A DNA stretch of 64,000 nt from Macrocystis pyrifera (lineage: Eukaryota > Sar > Phaeophyceae > Laminariales > Laminariaceae). Below, one piece after another: positions 10,786 through 22,254 of this stretch. The stretch's first letter is position 1. Each line of letters opens with the position of its first letter. The notes under the pieces were generated by a model, which was not told the origin of the DNA, searched no databases, and was given only the letters and a program-made list of their open reading frames with translations. Where the stretch lies: positions 22,321,840-22,385,839 of the forward strand of contig JASSKH010000001.1 in assembly GCA_031763025.1 (NCBI GenBank). The letters are read 5' to 3'. Both the position numbers and the translations under genes were made by a program.

Positions 10786-12102
10786 CTAGGCGTCGTGCGC
10801 CGTCTCCCCCCTGAGGCGGCCGTAAACGGTGCCCGCCGCGCGGAAGGGGTGTCGCCATACTTCGTCCTCGAGGCCGGGCAGGGTGATGTCGGCGTCAGGC
10901 CCCTCCTCGTTCTGGGGGGTCCAGCCGTTGAAACGGTCCGTCCCGTAGCAGTCCTCCTAAGGTACAGAGGGAGCGGTAGCGGGCCGGGAGGGCGCGGCAA
11001 CGGAGGGCGATGATGCAGTAGCGACAGTAGCAACAGAACAGCACCGACAGCAACAATCAAGACTATTGATAGCTACAAATGCAGCTCGATATACAGGAGG
11101 ACCGCCACGACCACGACGGTAAATCGTTGGGGGTTGGGCAGCTGCTATGCATACAGCAGTAGGGGGCTCTCTATAATGCTCGCTTGGCTATGACCAGTGT
11201 GACGGTGTGCAGAATAACGCGGGTGTGCGCCCGTTATGCTGCCGCTGGATTGGCCTGGGCCATACCCGTAGCATAGAGGGACCACTACCCTCACCACAAC
11301 ATCAAGCCATGCACAAGCGGTGACGTCTTCACTTTCGTCTTACGTCTTGTCGTCGACGCCAAAGAGCGGAGGCACTACCCTCACCACCACTATCACTCCT
11401 ACCGCGATACTACAGTAGCATCCCAGGCACACCAACTATCCAACACTTTCCAAAAACGCTAGTAATACCATCAATGCTGTACTACCAGGTGTCATAAACC
11501 TGGTACACAGCAGTCCTTTACATATGAAAAAAAATACAAATAACTATTAATAGTTTCATAATCGAATCTCTACACAACATGCACTTCAACCTCTGCAAAA
11601 CGTGTACTTCAACCTCTACACATGTACTTCACACTTGAAGTACTACACTAGTAGTAACCAGTCACACTAACGAAAGACAACACCGCGACGATGTCGAAAC
11701 AAGCAGCACCACACAGCAGCACAGCCACACTGCACAAGAATCTGCTGTAGCTCCGACTCCATTCCGCACACGGCAGGGGGGGGGCGCCGCGCTTACCATA
11801 CAGTCGTCCATGATGCCGGAAGCGATGTTCGCGCACGCGTCAAGGTTGGCGCCGTAAGTGTTCTTCGTCACGTCGGACACCGCCTGGTTGCACGTCGTCA
11901 GCGAGGAGTCGTACGTGTACGTGCACTCCTTCGCGCACTGCTCTCCCAAGTTGACGTCGAATTAGATTCGTCGCAACGCGTGATCCATGGTTGGGTACAA
12001 TCGATCGTGGATTTCATCGTTGTCGTAGTTCAAAAATGGCAATTGAGGCGGACCGAGAACGGATAAGAAACAGAAACCGTAACGAACAGCGTGGGAAAAG
12101 AA

Positions 12103-12139
<37 letters not shown>

Positions 12140-15100
12140 AGGGGAGGGGTCAGAAAAGACCGTCAGTATGACACGGGCACTATTCAACATGGGAGCAAGA
12201 GACATAAGCGCACACGAGAGGCGCTGCAGCGAACAGCGAGGCACGTCGACCGAACTGCAGACCTTCACCTTGGACTGGTGCGGGGATACGTATACCGGAA
12301 CTCCCTAACTAAATACATCCAAGTATCACCACTACTGCTCCTCTTAAGAACCGACCTTTAATGAAGCACACGAAGAAAAAAATTCGGGAGTCGTTCAGCC
12401 AATGCTATAGGTATATAGTGTAAAAGGCACCCACCCATCCTAAAAATAAGAAACCCGGCCTACAGACCAGCTTTGCTGAACTTTTACGAGATGCCTGCTA
12501 CTCTGTACGGGGGGACACCTTTTGACCCCCCCCCCCCGCTCGCAGATTTGGTAGCGGCGCTCGTTCTATCGCCGGGGACACCGAGGGCTTTAGGGGCGAG
12601 CGCGGCACTGTTGCAGTCGCCATATTGATTTTTGTTGTATGTTTTTCGCCGTGTTTTCCGGGTGGGGTTATCGTGTGACTCTCATCGTCAGCTACTCATC
12701 ACGCACATAAGAGTACCTGGTGGTCTGTACCTGTTTTGGGTACACCTTCGTTGACTCACCGAAACGTACGCCACCGTTTCGTCGCTGTCCGTGCACGCAG
12801 ACTGTTCCTCCATGCAACCCGTGCTGCATGACGTCAGACCCTCAGCCCCTTCGTGCGTCACAGCAAACACGCAGTTCAGGTCGCACAGCTCCCGTTTATC
12901 CCAGCACGTCATGCCCTTCCCGGGCATCTTTTTTAGGTTTTGGGGTTTTATTTTCCATTTCCAAAATGATGTTCGAATTTCCAGATCGAATATCGAGTTT
13001 CCATTTTCAGTTCGAAATTCGATTTCGGTTTCCAGTTCGAATATCGATGTCGATGTCCGTTTTCGGTGGGTGGCAACAAAAAACAGCGAAAAAAGAAGCA
13101 AGAACGAAAAAAAAAACGGAACAAACGGCGGGCAGGCGAAAAAAAAACGAAAAAAAAATGTGAGGAGAAGGGGTCCTTGTCACGAAATCGGTCCAAATTC
13201 CACGGTATGGAAAAAAAAAAGGGGGGAGGGGGGGTGCTTGTCACTACATCGGTCCAGTTTTCAGAGTACGGTAACAAACGAGGAGGGGGGGGGGACACTT
13301 GTCACGACATTCGTCCAGTTCTAGGGTACGGGAAAAGATGGGGAGGGTAGAGAGGGGGGGGGGGCTTGTCACGGAATCGGTCCTTTTTCCAGGGTATGAT
13401 AAAAAAAAGTGGGGGGAGGAGTCCTTGCCACGACATCGTTCAACTTTTCAGGATAAAAGGTTAAAAGCGCCGTGGGTGTTGGGCGAGTCGCATGAAGCGT
13501 GAGCTGCAATCTACTAAGAACCGCTTTAGAGGCGGATTTTCTTGCATATGGATGACAGCATCAATGAATTAATTTAATTTCTGGTGTGGCCACATCCAGA
13601 GACAGTAATGGGTTTACTATGTAACTGCCTCCTGGGTCCAAGGGGGGGGGGAGCACTTGTCCCGGAAAATCGGTTTGCTTATTTCGACCGGCAGATGGTG
13701 AGGACTTTTACACAATCCGCGGAGTTGGTTCAGCCCTCTGTTCAAGAAGACCAGTAAAATCACTTCTGCAGCCTTGGGCTCGGACACGGCCGCGTGCACC
13801 GCTCGAACTAATCAGAGCCTTAGGCGGTCAGGGGCTTCCACCCGAACCGTGGACCGAAACGCCCGCGGGACTGTGCGAAACTCCTCACCATGGCTGGCAC
13901 GACGAGAGCAACACCCTCGATGGATGCACAAGTACAAACTGGGAAATATCTCGCGCGCCGACAATCGCGGCCGCGCCGACCGCCGAGGTGAACACGGCGG
14001 TCGTATGACGTACCATGACGTACGACACATGTGACAGCGGCACACACACCCCGGACGAATTTCAAAGTTGGTTGTGTAGACAACGAACGGCGTGAGCGTA
14101 AACGCCTCAATGATGAGTACATCGCGACGCGTCTATAGATGAAAAAATCTCGACGATATCTTTGCAAAGCCATCAATTCCGTAGTATGTGCCGACACTCC
14201 ACTTTTTTTTCATTTTTTTTGGAGACAAGGACAGGGGGAGCACTAAAATCAAGTAAAATCAGATTTGAAAAAAAAAATGTAAATTTCAACTTCTGACATA
14301 AAACAAAAAATCTCAACCCGCTATATACCTGGTACAGCAGTAATTTGTTTCCGATTCGGAGATGGTGGCGAGTGTGGCTCCGTTTTCTCTTTTTTTGGTG
14401 TTCTCTTCGGGAGATGGTATCTTGCGTGCTATCACAGTCCCGACATATGGTGACCACTTATATACTAATATTGAATACAAAAGGTCCTTATATTGACGGA
14501 CACAGTGGTATACGGTAAGGGCTACGGGGAAGGGCTCAGCCGAACTTGGAGACTGCTGTGCGTATACCTTGTGTTTTTTTTTCACCCGTCGGCCGTCAAC
14601 ACTGCCGGTGCCGGTGCCGGTGCCGGTGCCGCCGCCACCGCGGCGAGAGGTGCCCCTGCTGCCGCCGGGCCAACACCTACTGTACATCAACGCTTATGTG
14701 AAGGGCTTGCATCAACAGCAGCTTATGTCAAGTGCTCTGCGTACCTGACGAGCAAATGAATACGAGTCGCATCGCTCCTCACCCCGCGTGCTCCCGAGTC
14801 CCAAGAAACGAATTAAGCAACAAAATAAACGCCTTGACGGTCGACACGTCGATGACTTCGTCGACACACAGGCAGGCAGGCAGGCAGCGCCGCTGGTGCT
14901 ACTGCCGCTGCCAGCAGTGCCGGCGACGCCCCCCGATGATGCCGCCGCCCTAGGTATCATACAAATCATGGATGATGCTGCTCATGTATCCACGTATTCG
15001 AAAAACGGCCAATCAAGGATAATCAAAGGATAATCAGTCATGCAGTGCTAAGATACGAACATAACTCGTGTCGTAGACCAGACCCACTAAACAATAGTTC

Positions 15101-18100
15101 AGCGTAGCCCTTTGTCCCGTCATAGCGTGTGTCAACCATTACCATTTTCTCGAATAGGTTGTTCCCGCTATAAATTCTCAAGTCCAAAGGGGATCGTCTA
15201 TCTACGGACGGTGAACCCACCTCGCGCAGCAGCCAGAGAACCAGGAATCTCACACTATCTAGGGGGGGTGTCTGGGAGTGTGTACTTACGTTCAAGATGA
15301 GTGCAATCAACGTGTCGAAGCTGAAGGTGGGTCCGGCAAGAGTACCGCAAGCTTGGAAGCCGTTTTTCGAACCGCTGTTTTCTGTGTGCGAGGGCCATCG
15401 ATTGTTATCGTGGTGCTGCTGTTGTTACCCGTGGTGCTTGGAGTCATTGCCATGGTATCAAACAAAAACGGTTTTATGTGAAGAGAAGACAACATAACAG
15501 GACAACCAAGACAGAGCACCAACGCGAACCAGCAACCTTGCGAGCTAAGTGACGAGCCTTCCGTCCGCGACGGCTAGCTGCCAAAATACCTATTCGCACC
15601 TGCAGCAGCGGTACATATTCCACACCTTTCGTGCGTGTGTTTTTTTGTCAAGGCCTTTCACCGCGTTGCACCGAATCGCGGTGCGGTGCGGATTTTAGAT
15701 TTTGCGAATCGTACGGTACGGTGCGGTGCGGTGCGGTGCGGATTTAGTATTCTTATTTGGATACGGTGCGATGCGGATCGGTAACAAACGGTAAAAACAG
15801 CATCGCACCGTATCCGAACCGTAGCAAACTACTTGATTTGGGAGTTCCTAGGCCGACGGTGCGGTGCGGTTCGGTGCGAATTACGATTTCGTTTTGTGCG
15901 TACGCGCAGATACTGCTGTATAACGTGGAGCACGTGAGTGTGTAGGGAGATGGAAGTTCAGGAGCTCCGCGAAGGGGGGGGGTTAGCCACCGCTTCTGCT
16001 AGCCCCCCGCCTCAAAACGACCAAAGACATGGTCTGCATGGGGTGATTGGTAGAGCTGACATCGCGGCGAAAGTCGATCGGAGTTAAATGGGATTCGGCT
16101 GTGCGCCGGAGCGAACGTCGATTGAATGTATATCGGTTTCGGCGAAGTCCATTAATCCAGTTGATTCAATTGATTGCCTCGATGTGAAAGTTCGAATGAA
16201 TACCAGGTACCAGTACTGAATAACCTCCCCCCCTTCCCCTCCGGTTGGTCGGCGGGGGGGCAATATGCCGGTAGAAGTAGTAACAAATCGCAGGACTATC
16301 ACAAACTTTTGCGATTCCGATATCGTTCGAATCATTTGAGTAGGGAGTAGGATGAATCCGCTGCGATTCACAGCAGCCTTCGTGATTGGTGAGAGGTGCA
16401 TCATACCAGGTCCCTCGTACCCGGTATGTCGTGCTGCTGTAGTGCTATTACCAGCCAAGATGTCAGGAGGCATGTCAAGCAAGACAGCGCGTGCCTTGCC
16501 AAGGGTTTAGGGCCGGTTGTTCCAAACTAAAACCTACTGTAGTACTTTGGGTGTCGGTCATGGCATGTCAAGGCAGTCAAGGCAAACTTGCTGTGTTTCA
16601 AGGGGTGAAAGTGCTGTCTCCTGACATCTTTGATTACTATAAAATAGTAGCTGCTGACCCTTTCATAATTCATAAATTTGTACTGCAGTCCCATTTTGGG
16701 GACAAACTACTTGGAAATAGAGTGGTTTGGCCCCAAAACGGGACTGCAGTGCTAAATGGTACCAGGCATACTATTAATAAAAGAGGTGGGGACCTTGGAC
16801 AAGAAGCCTTAGGCCTGGTCACCGTTCTCATGGTCTCACGGTGTCCTTAACTTATCTGCGGTAGGTACGTCATATGTTTGCAAAACGAGCACAGGAGGGG
16901 TGGAATCTCGCACTTGTTTTCTAATCCGAATCGAGGGCCCATCTCAGCGCCAGTTCCTGCAAAACCCCTCACAGGGCAGCAGTACTCGTGCTTGTACACG
17001 TTATATGTAGCTGGTAGACAAAGTAGCTGTAAGTGTAACTGCTGTAAAAAAAATCAGTAAAAAAGTCAGTTGTAGAGCAGTCTACACCAGGACTCCAGGT
17101 GTGTATTCCTGTTCTTTACGTTAAACCGTTTTTTCTACCCGTCGACATCCAGCACAACCATTGCCCGTGCCGATTCTCCAATCCTAGAGAGATACAAGTT
17201 CTGTGGTCACAAAACTACGCCACAGAGATACAATTAATACGTTGCCACGTAAGCAGTGAGCACAACAGTAGCAGGTACCTGGTAGTGGACAATGCCATGC
17301 CATGCCATAACAATACTGGATACGACAGGCACGACATACACGTTCTATGAAATAGAGAAACGAACGAAAGTACATAAAAAACATGACAAATCGAAAGAGA
17401 AAAAAAGAAAAGAATAGAACAACCAAACTTGAAAAGAACGAGTCAGAAAAACAAAAAAAGAAGAAAACACCACTGCAACAGCAGTACTTGTAAACAGAGT
17501 AAGACTACGAACCAAGACAACAACAGGCGAAAAACAGAGCACCCTTCAGGTAGCGGCACCAGTTTGTGGTACGAGTAGTACAGTCAGGTTCTCCCTGCTG
17601 GTCCACCTGGTACCTTGCTACCCTGTCTGCCGTCTCCGTCCTGCGTTCGTCAACTATGCCACGCCCCTCGGCGTCAGACAACACGAAACAAGCAAAGCAG
17701 GCTCGTCATCCACCCATGCCACACGCCTCCTTTGATAAGGCTCACCAATACAAGAAAGGAAGACGTCCTCGTGCCACCTCACCATGAACCGTTCGGCTGC
17801 TTCGAGGACCCCCTGGTAGTCTGATGTGTATAACTCGTACTGCTGCTGTACTACTGTACTACTGTATATCATACTGCTGTATCGTGCCCGTCGTATCCAG
17901 TATAAGTATGATGAACTGGCGTTGCATTTTCTACTCTGCTTGTTGCGTCAAAACAATGTACTAATAGTCTGCTCTGTGTCAAGTTTTGTGAACTTGCCGG
18001 CGTCCCCGGTGGCTTGGTAGGTGGTCCGCGTGCCTATCAGGATCAATTTCGTCGGTTCGACTTTCACCGAGTGCATGCTCGTAGGCACTTTTTCTTGCAT

Positions 18101-20352
18101 AAAAATTGATTAGCGGAAAGCGCGAGAACGTGAGTTAGCTACAATCGATGAAAGCTGACGAGCAGTGCGAATGCTGAACCCTATGCGTGACAAAAAAGAG
18201 GCACGTGTCCGGGGGGAGATGGGTCGTCACCTGTGTCCACGGCTCGTCCAGAAGGTCGCTGAGGGTAAAACGTCCTATATTGATACCACTCTGACCGAAA
18301 AAATAACACCCATTTGGAGTCTGAGACTGATATCAGACGGTTTTTATATTTCCGGTCACAGTGCTACGAGTTTTAGGCTGGAAAGTAAAAGTGATTGAAA
18401 AAAAAAAAACTCGCCAGGATTGAAGAATAAGGACGGACACTGGTGCTACTGCTGTGCTGGATGTCGGGTAGAAATAAGGGGTTAATGTAAAGAACACACA
18501 GAGCATTCTATTATTAATATTAGTCTAAAGTAGCGGCAACACAACGAGAAACGGGCTCGATCTTTGGTACCGGTGTAATATCGTATGTACCAGGTACGCA
18601 GCAACTTCCGTGTGTGAGACATTTGGAGTACGATATATATCTCATCATATCTGAGAGACACATCATGCATGGACAAACATCGGTCATATTTGATTTACGA
18701 GGTTCTCACAAAGCTGCCCATGCTTGCCAAGGCACCAGGAGTACTACGTAGCAGTAGAGACTCGTATTTCTAACGTATTATTACGGTGATAGAGGATATC
18801 AGCACCACCAGCAGCGTAACACAAATGCTATTAGGCCAGATCTTATGCAATATTTTTTGAGTGATTGAAAAAGGCAAGAAGTCGGATTTTCCTGCGGCAA
18901 AAAGCCACACCAGATCGGTGCGCCATGTGCCGCCTTATGGTGTTTTTGGTTTTATTTCATGGGAGAATAAAAAAAAAAGAACAGAACCGAGATCTTGAAG
19001 TTTCCTTGAACTCTACGTACGTGGACCACGACACGAACGAGTCGTTGACGCCGGGTTGGGCGATCAACCTTCACCACCAGCTCGTCCAAGGAAGGAACGG
19101 AACGTGGAACCTCCTGGGGAGCTGCGTAAGGGGTCGCTGGACCAGCAAGGAGCTCTCGCTCTCGCGGAGCATGAGCTGCTTGCGGCCGTCGTAGTCAGAA
19201 AAGAAGAACGTTAGATTGTTTTGATACTGCTGTAGTCTCGTCCTATTCGTCTCCAAAGTTGTTTTGCCTAGAGCAGCTGCAGTTGGGCGGCCGCAAGGGA
19301 CGCAATGGTGGCCAAGGTATTGATGCCCTCTCTCTCCGTAGTGGCCGATGCACAAGTGCTGGAGCCCAGCTGTGTACAAGAGTAACCAAGCATGTAGCGT
19401 CGTGACCCATCATGAGCCCTGTCTGTAACCTATACAAAATTGTACAATGCCTCCGAGGTCTTGTGCAAAAGCAAATTTTATCACTTTCAGAGTTGATCAG
19501 AAAAGGCTGTCAAAAAAAATCACTTCCTGGAAATTCATGAGTGATAAAATCTCGGAGGAACATTTTTTCCACCAAACAGGCCCCATAAGACGTGATTTTG
19601 ATAAAATCTGATCAGAAACGGGACCAGATACCCCGAAGCCTCCGTAAACAGCCATATAATCACCTAAAAAAAAATTGCATAAGATCTGGCCTTAATAGCG
19701 GGGTTATATACGGCTGTACCAGGTACGAGTACCACAACGTACAGCAGTATACAAGTACGAAAGTATACACGATGTACCAGGCAGCAGGTACAAGAGGAGC
19801 AGTGGTATTAACGTATCTGCGTATTAACGCGAACCAATGATGTCTTCCTGGACGGGTATTATTATTTCCAGTCTCACCACGCTGCACGGGCAGGCAAGGA
19901 AAAGCCGAAATAGGGACCTTTACATCTGCAAAACAAGCCGCCTGAGCAGGACGAACACGGCTACACACGTCCTGGAGACAGGGTCATGATCGTGGGCGAG
20001 ATACAGCAGCAGCAGCCCTGCTACAGCAATATATATACGAGTATACGCTCGCAGCGAGTCACGTGCACCAGGCAGCCAGATAGTAGTGAAGCATAGAGCA
20101 GTAGTGGTAGGAGCACGTATCGCGTGTAGGGATATTTAAGAACAGACAATCTCCTTGCCTGGAAGTCGTCACTTTTTAGTCTGATCGGACGAGCTGGAAC
20201 GAAAGCTCCCCGAGAGTAATACAGTGCTATCGTCGCCACCGCCGTCGCCGCCGCAGGGGGACTCTCACCTCTTGAGCGAACGCGCAGCTGGAGATGATCA
20301 GCGTCCCCACCGCCGCGAACGCTACGGATCGGAGAGTCCTCAAGCCCACCAT
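10786..20352 (-). CDS. Small secreted Cys-rich protein, four exons, unknown function
   Basis: Exons on the minus strand: 20352-20269, 12927-12760, 11937-11797 and 10956-10786. All junctions are GT-AG, and every exon is a whole number of codons in phase 0, giving about 187 residues. Exon 1 is a signal peptide: MVGLRTLRSVAFAAVGTLII ending SSCAFAQE. Exons 2 and 3 carry two Cys-rich stretches of similar layout (CDLNCVF ... LTSCSTGCMEE and CAKECTYTYD ... LTTCNQAV ... LDACANI), which suggests an internal duplication. Exon 4 ends WTPQNEEGPDADITLPGLED, then EVWRHPFRAAGTVYGRLRGE, and a TAG stop. The acceptor of exon 2 is weak, and ATG at 12927 could be an alternative start. The 7.3 kb first intron carries many repeats, so linking exon 1 to the rest is inference. 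The protein is likely secreted or lumenal. I do not recognise the family. Confidence 0.6.
12104..12138. repeat. 35 bp G run
   Basis: An uninterrupted mononucleotide run followed by AAGGGGAGGGG. No retroposon body was seen next to it. Confidence 0.85.
13165..13452 (+). repeat. Tandem array, five copies of a ~60 bp unit
   Basis: Each unit carries CTTGTCACGAAATCGGTCC or a close variant, then a GGTACGG/GGTATGA segment and an A-rich then G-rich tract. Units start at about 13172, 13237, 13298, 13363 and 13422. The array lies in the large first intron of the secreted Cys-rich gene. Confidence 0.8.
13455..13590 (-). mobile_element. Poly(C)-tailed SINE-like element, copy f (5' half only)
   Basis: It contains GCGAGTCGCATGAAGCGTGA, ACTAAGAACCGCTTTAGAGG and GCATATGGATGACAGCATCA, and ends at TTAATTTCTGGTGTGG. 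The 3' half and tail are missing; the left border is at the end of the tandem array. Confidence 0.75.
13591..15655. other. Intronic or gene-free stretch
   Basis: Apart from the small repeat at 14103-14185 nothing stands out. A GGTGCC run lies near 14605-14632 and a CAGG/GCAG run near 14872-14888. Frames in this stretch have no recognised domain. Confidence 0.4.
14103..14185 (+). repeat. Dispersed repeat pair, copy 2 (GCGACGCGTCTAT)
   Basis: CATCGCGACGCGTCTATAGA, ATCTCGACGATATC and AAGCCATCAATTCCGT match 4128-4205. Confidence 0.6.
15660..15885. repeat. GGTGC / ACCGC-type low-complexity repeat
   Basis: Runs of GGTGCGGTGCGGTGCGGAT alternate with related GTACGGTACGG and CGCACCGTATCC segments on the opposite strand. 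This makes an imperfect inverted arrangement able to fold. Confidence 0.7.
16461..16626. mobile_element. MITE-like element with TGTCAGGAG termini, copy 1
   Basis: It begins TGTCAGGAGGCATGTCAAGC and ends AAGTGCTGTCTCCTGACA, so the ends are inverted repeats. The interior is rich in GTCAAGG. It matches 41219-41390 along its length. In both places an 84-99 bp TTTTAGTACCG-family element follows within 50-90 bp. Confidence 0.8.
16676..16757. mobile_element. TTTTAGTACCG-family palindromic element, copy C (diverged)
   Basis: It reads ATTTGTACTGCAGTCCCATT, GGGGACAAACTACTTGGAAA and ends GGGACTGCAGTGCTAAAT. It shares the centre and both arms with copies A and B. Confidence 0.78.
16760..18198. other. 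No recognised gene (intron of the Cys-rich gene)
   Basis: AT-richer sequence with A-rich tracts at 17340-17470 and several TACCTGGTA-type words. Short frames at 17099-17350, 17184-17426, 17566-17824 and 17654-17872 have no recognisable similarity. Confidence 0.4.
18199..18409 (+). mobile_element. Poly(A)-tailed short retroposon carrying a nested MITE
   Basis: It starts AGGCACGTGTCC, contains CGGCTCGTCCAGAAGGTCGC and GAGGGTAAAAC, and ends GGCTGGAAAGTAAAAGTGAT followed by an A run. The related copy at 58208-58340 lacks the roughly 90 bp segment at about 18275-18373, so the insertion there is later. Confidence 0.78.
18282..18367. mobile_element. MITE-like element, TGACCG termini, copy 1 (nested)
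   Basis: The left end GATACCACTCTGACCGAAAA and the right end TTTCCGGTCACAGTGCTAC are inverted repeats. It matches 20717-20806 and is inserted in the poly(A)-tailed retroposon. Confidence 0.75.
18827..19699. mobile_element. 873 bp element with ~35 bp terminal inverted repeats
   Basis: The left end GCTATTAGGCCAGATCTTAT, then GCAATATTTTTT, is the reverse complement of the right end AAAATTGCATAAGATCTGGC then CTTAATAGC, with one indel. The interior holds uninterrupted frames on both strands (plus 18865-19194; minus 19071-19379, with DYDGRKQLMLRESESSLL) and a pair of internal GATCAGAAA motifs. No transposase motif (DDE, RNase H fold) was recognised. It is therefore best called a non-autonomous DNA transposon of unknown superfamily. 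Target-site duplications are not obvious. Confidence 0.68.
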
Positions 20353-20716
20353 GATGCCTCGCTGGCTGCTGCTCCACAGGTAAATCAGTGATCCGCTCTC
20401 CCTTATATACGGCAGCCGGGCGGTTTTGGTGTTGCTGCCTCGAGCGTTCAGATCTCTCCGATATCACCGAACTATCTCGCGCTCGCGATCGCAACTAATC
20501 AACGGTGTGAAGGAGAAGCGCTCAAGCGTAAGTTGGTGGGTTATGGGACGATGGTATGGGTCCTTGTCGGGGTGTTGTCCTTCTCGGCTCTCTGCACACG
20601 AGCGAGGCACCTGCAGGCTCATCAGTAGAGGGATACGGGATGCGGGGACATGAGAAATGTCACGGATTTTGATTGGTTCGGCTCGAAGCATGTTATGCCG
20701 CATTTAGCATATTTTT

Positions 20717-20806
20717 GTTACCACTTTGACCGAAAATATAACAAACATTTTATCACTAATACCGATATCAAACAGTGTTTATACTTCCGGTCATAGGAGT
20801 ATACCA
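20717..20806. mobile_element. MITE-like element, TGACCG termini, copy 2
   Basis: GTTACCACTTTGACCGAAAA ... TATACTTCCGGTCATAGGAG: same ends and centre (GATATCAAACAGTGTTTATA) as copy 1. Confidence 0.75.
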
Positions 20807-20991
20807 GGTATAATTTGGGCTTGTGCATCAGACCGCTGACTGGTGCAAGCGCTTTTTCCTCTGTCTGGGACCGGCGACGGGAGGCGCCGTGGCGGGTGGG
20901 CGGGTGACTGGATGCTTGACGGCAACAAGCACTATTAATACTACTATTAATAATACTAATAGTAGTCCTCCTCCTCCTCCTCCTCCTCTTC

Positions 20992-21290
<299 letters not shown>

Positions 21291-21292
21291 AT

Positions 21293-21397
21293 TACGGGGG
21301 ACCATAGTAAATAGGACCAAATATTGTTAGTAAAAATAGGTAAATATATATAGGTTTTAATGTACACCATAGGTCCTATTAACTATGGACCTCCGTA
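21293..21397. mobile_element. 105 bp MITE-like element, TACGGGGG family, copy 1
   Basis: It begins TACGGGGGACCATAGTAAAT and ends CTATGGACCTCCGTA. The terminal inverted repeats of about 25 bp surround an AT-rich core (AAAAATAGGTAAATATATAT). It is inserted within the (TAC)n tract. Confidence 0.88.
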
Positions 21398-21441
21398 ATA
21401 TACTACTTACTACTACTACTATTATACTACTATACTATTAA

Positions 21442-21473
<32 letters not shown>

Positions 21474-22004
21474 TTATTAATACTACTACTATTATACTAC
21501 TACTACTATTATACTACTACTACTACTATTAATACTACTATTATACTACTACTATTAATACTACTACTATTAATACTACTACTATGCTATACTACTACTA
21601 TTAATACTACTACTATTAATACTACTACTATTATATACTACTACTATTAATACTACTACTATTAATACTACTACTATTAGTACTACTACTATTAATACTA
21701 CTACTATTAATACTACTACTATTATACTACTACTATTAATACTACTACTATTAATACTACTACTATTAATACTACTACTATTAATACTACTACTATTATT
21801 ACTACTACTATTAATACTACTACTATTATACTACTACTATTAATACTACTACTATTATACTACTACTATTATATACTACTACTATTAATACTACTACTAT
21901 ACTACAGCAGTACTATTAATACTACTACAGCAATATACTGCTACTGCTACTACTACTACTACTGCTACTATTATCACTACTACTATTACTACTACTATTA
22001 ATAT
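21398..22004 (+). repeat. TAC / TATTAATAC compound microsatellite
   Basis: Alternating (TAC)n and ACTACTATTAATACTACT units occupy the space between two TACGGGGG-family insertions. Confidence 0.92.
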
Positions 22005-22240
<236 letters not shown>

Positions 22241-22254
22241 TATTAGTACTACTA

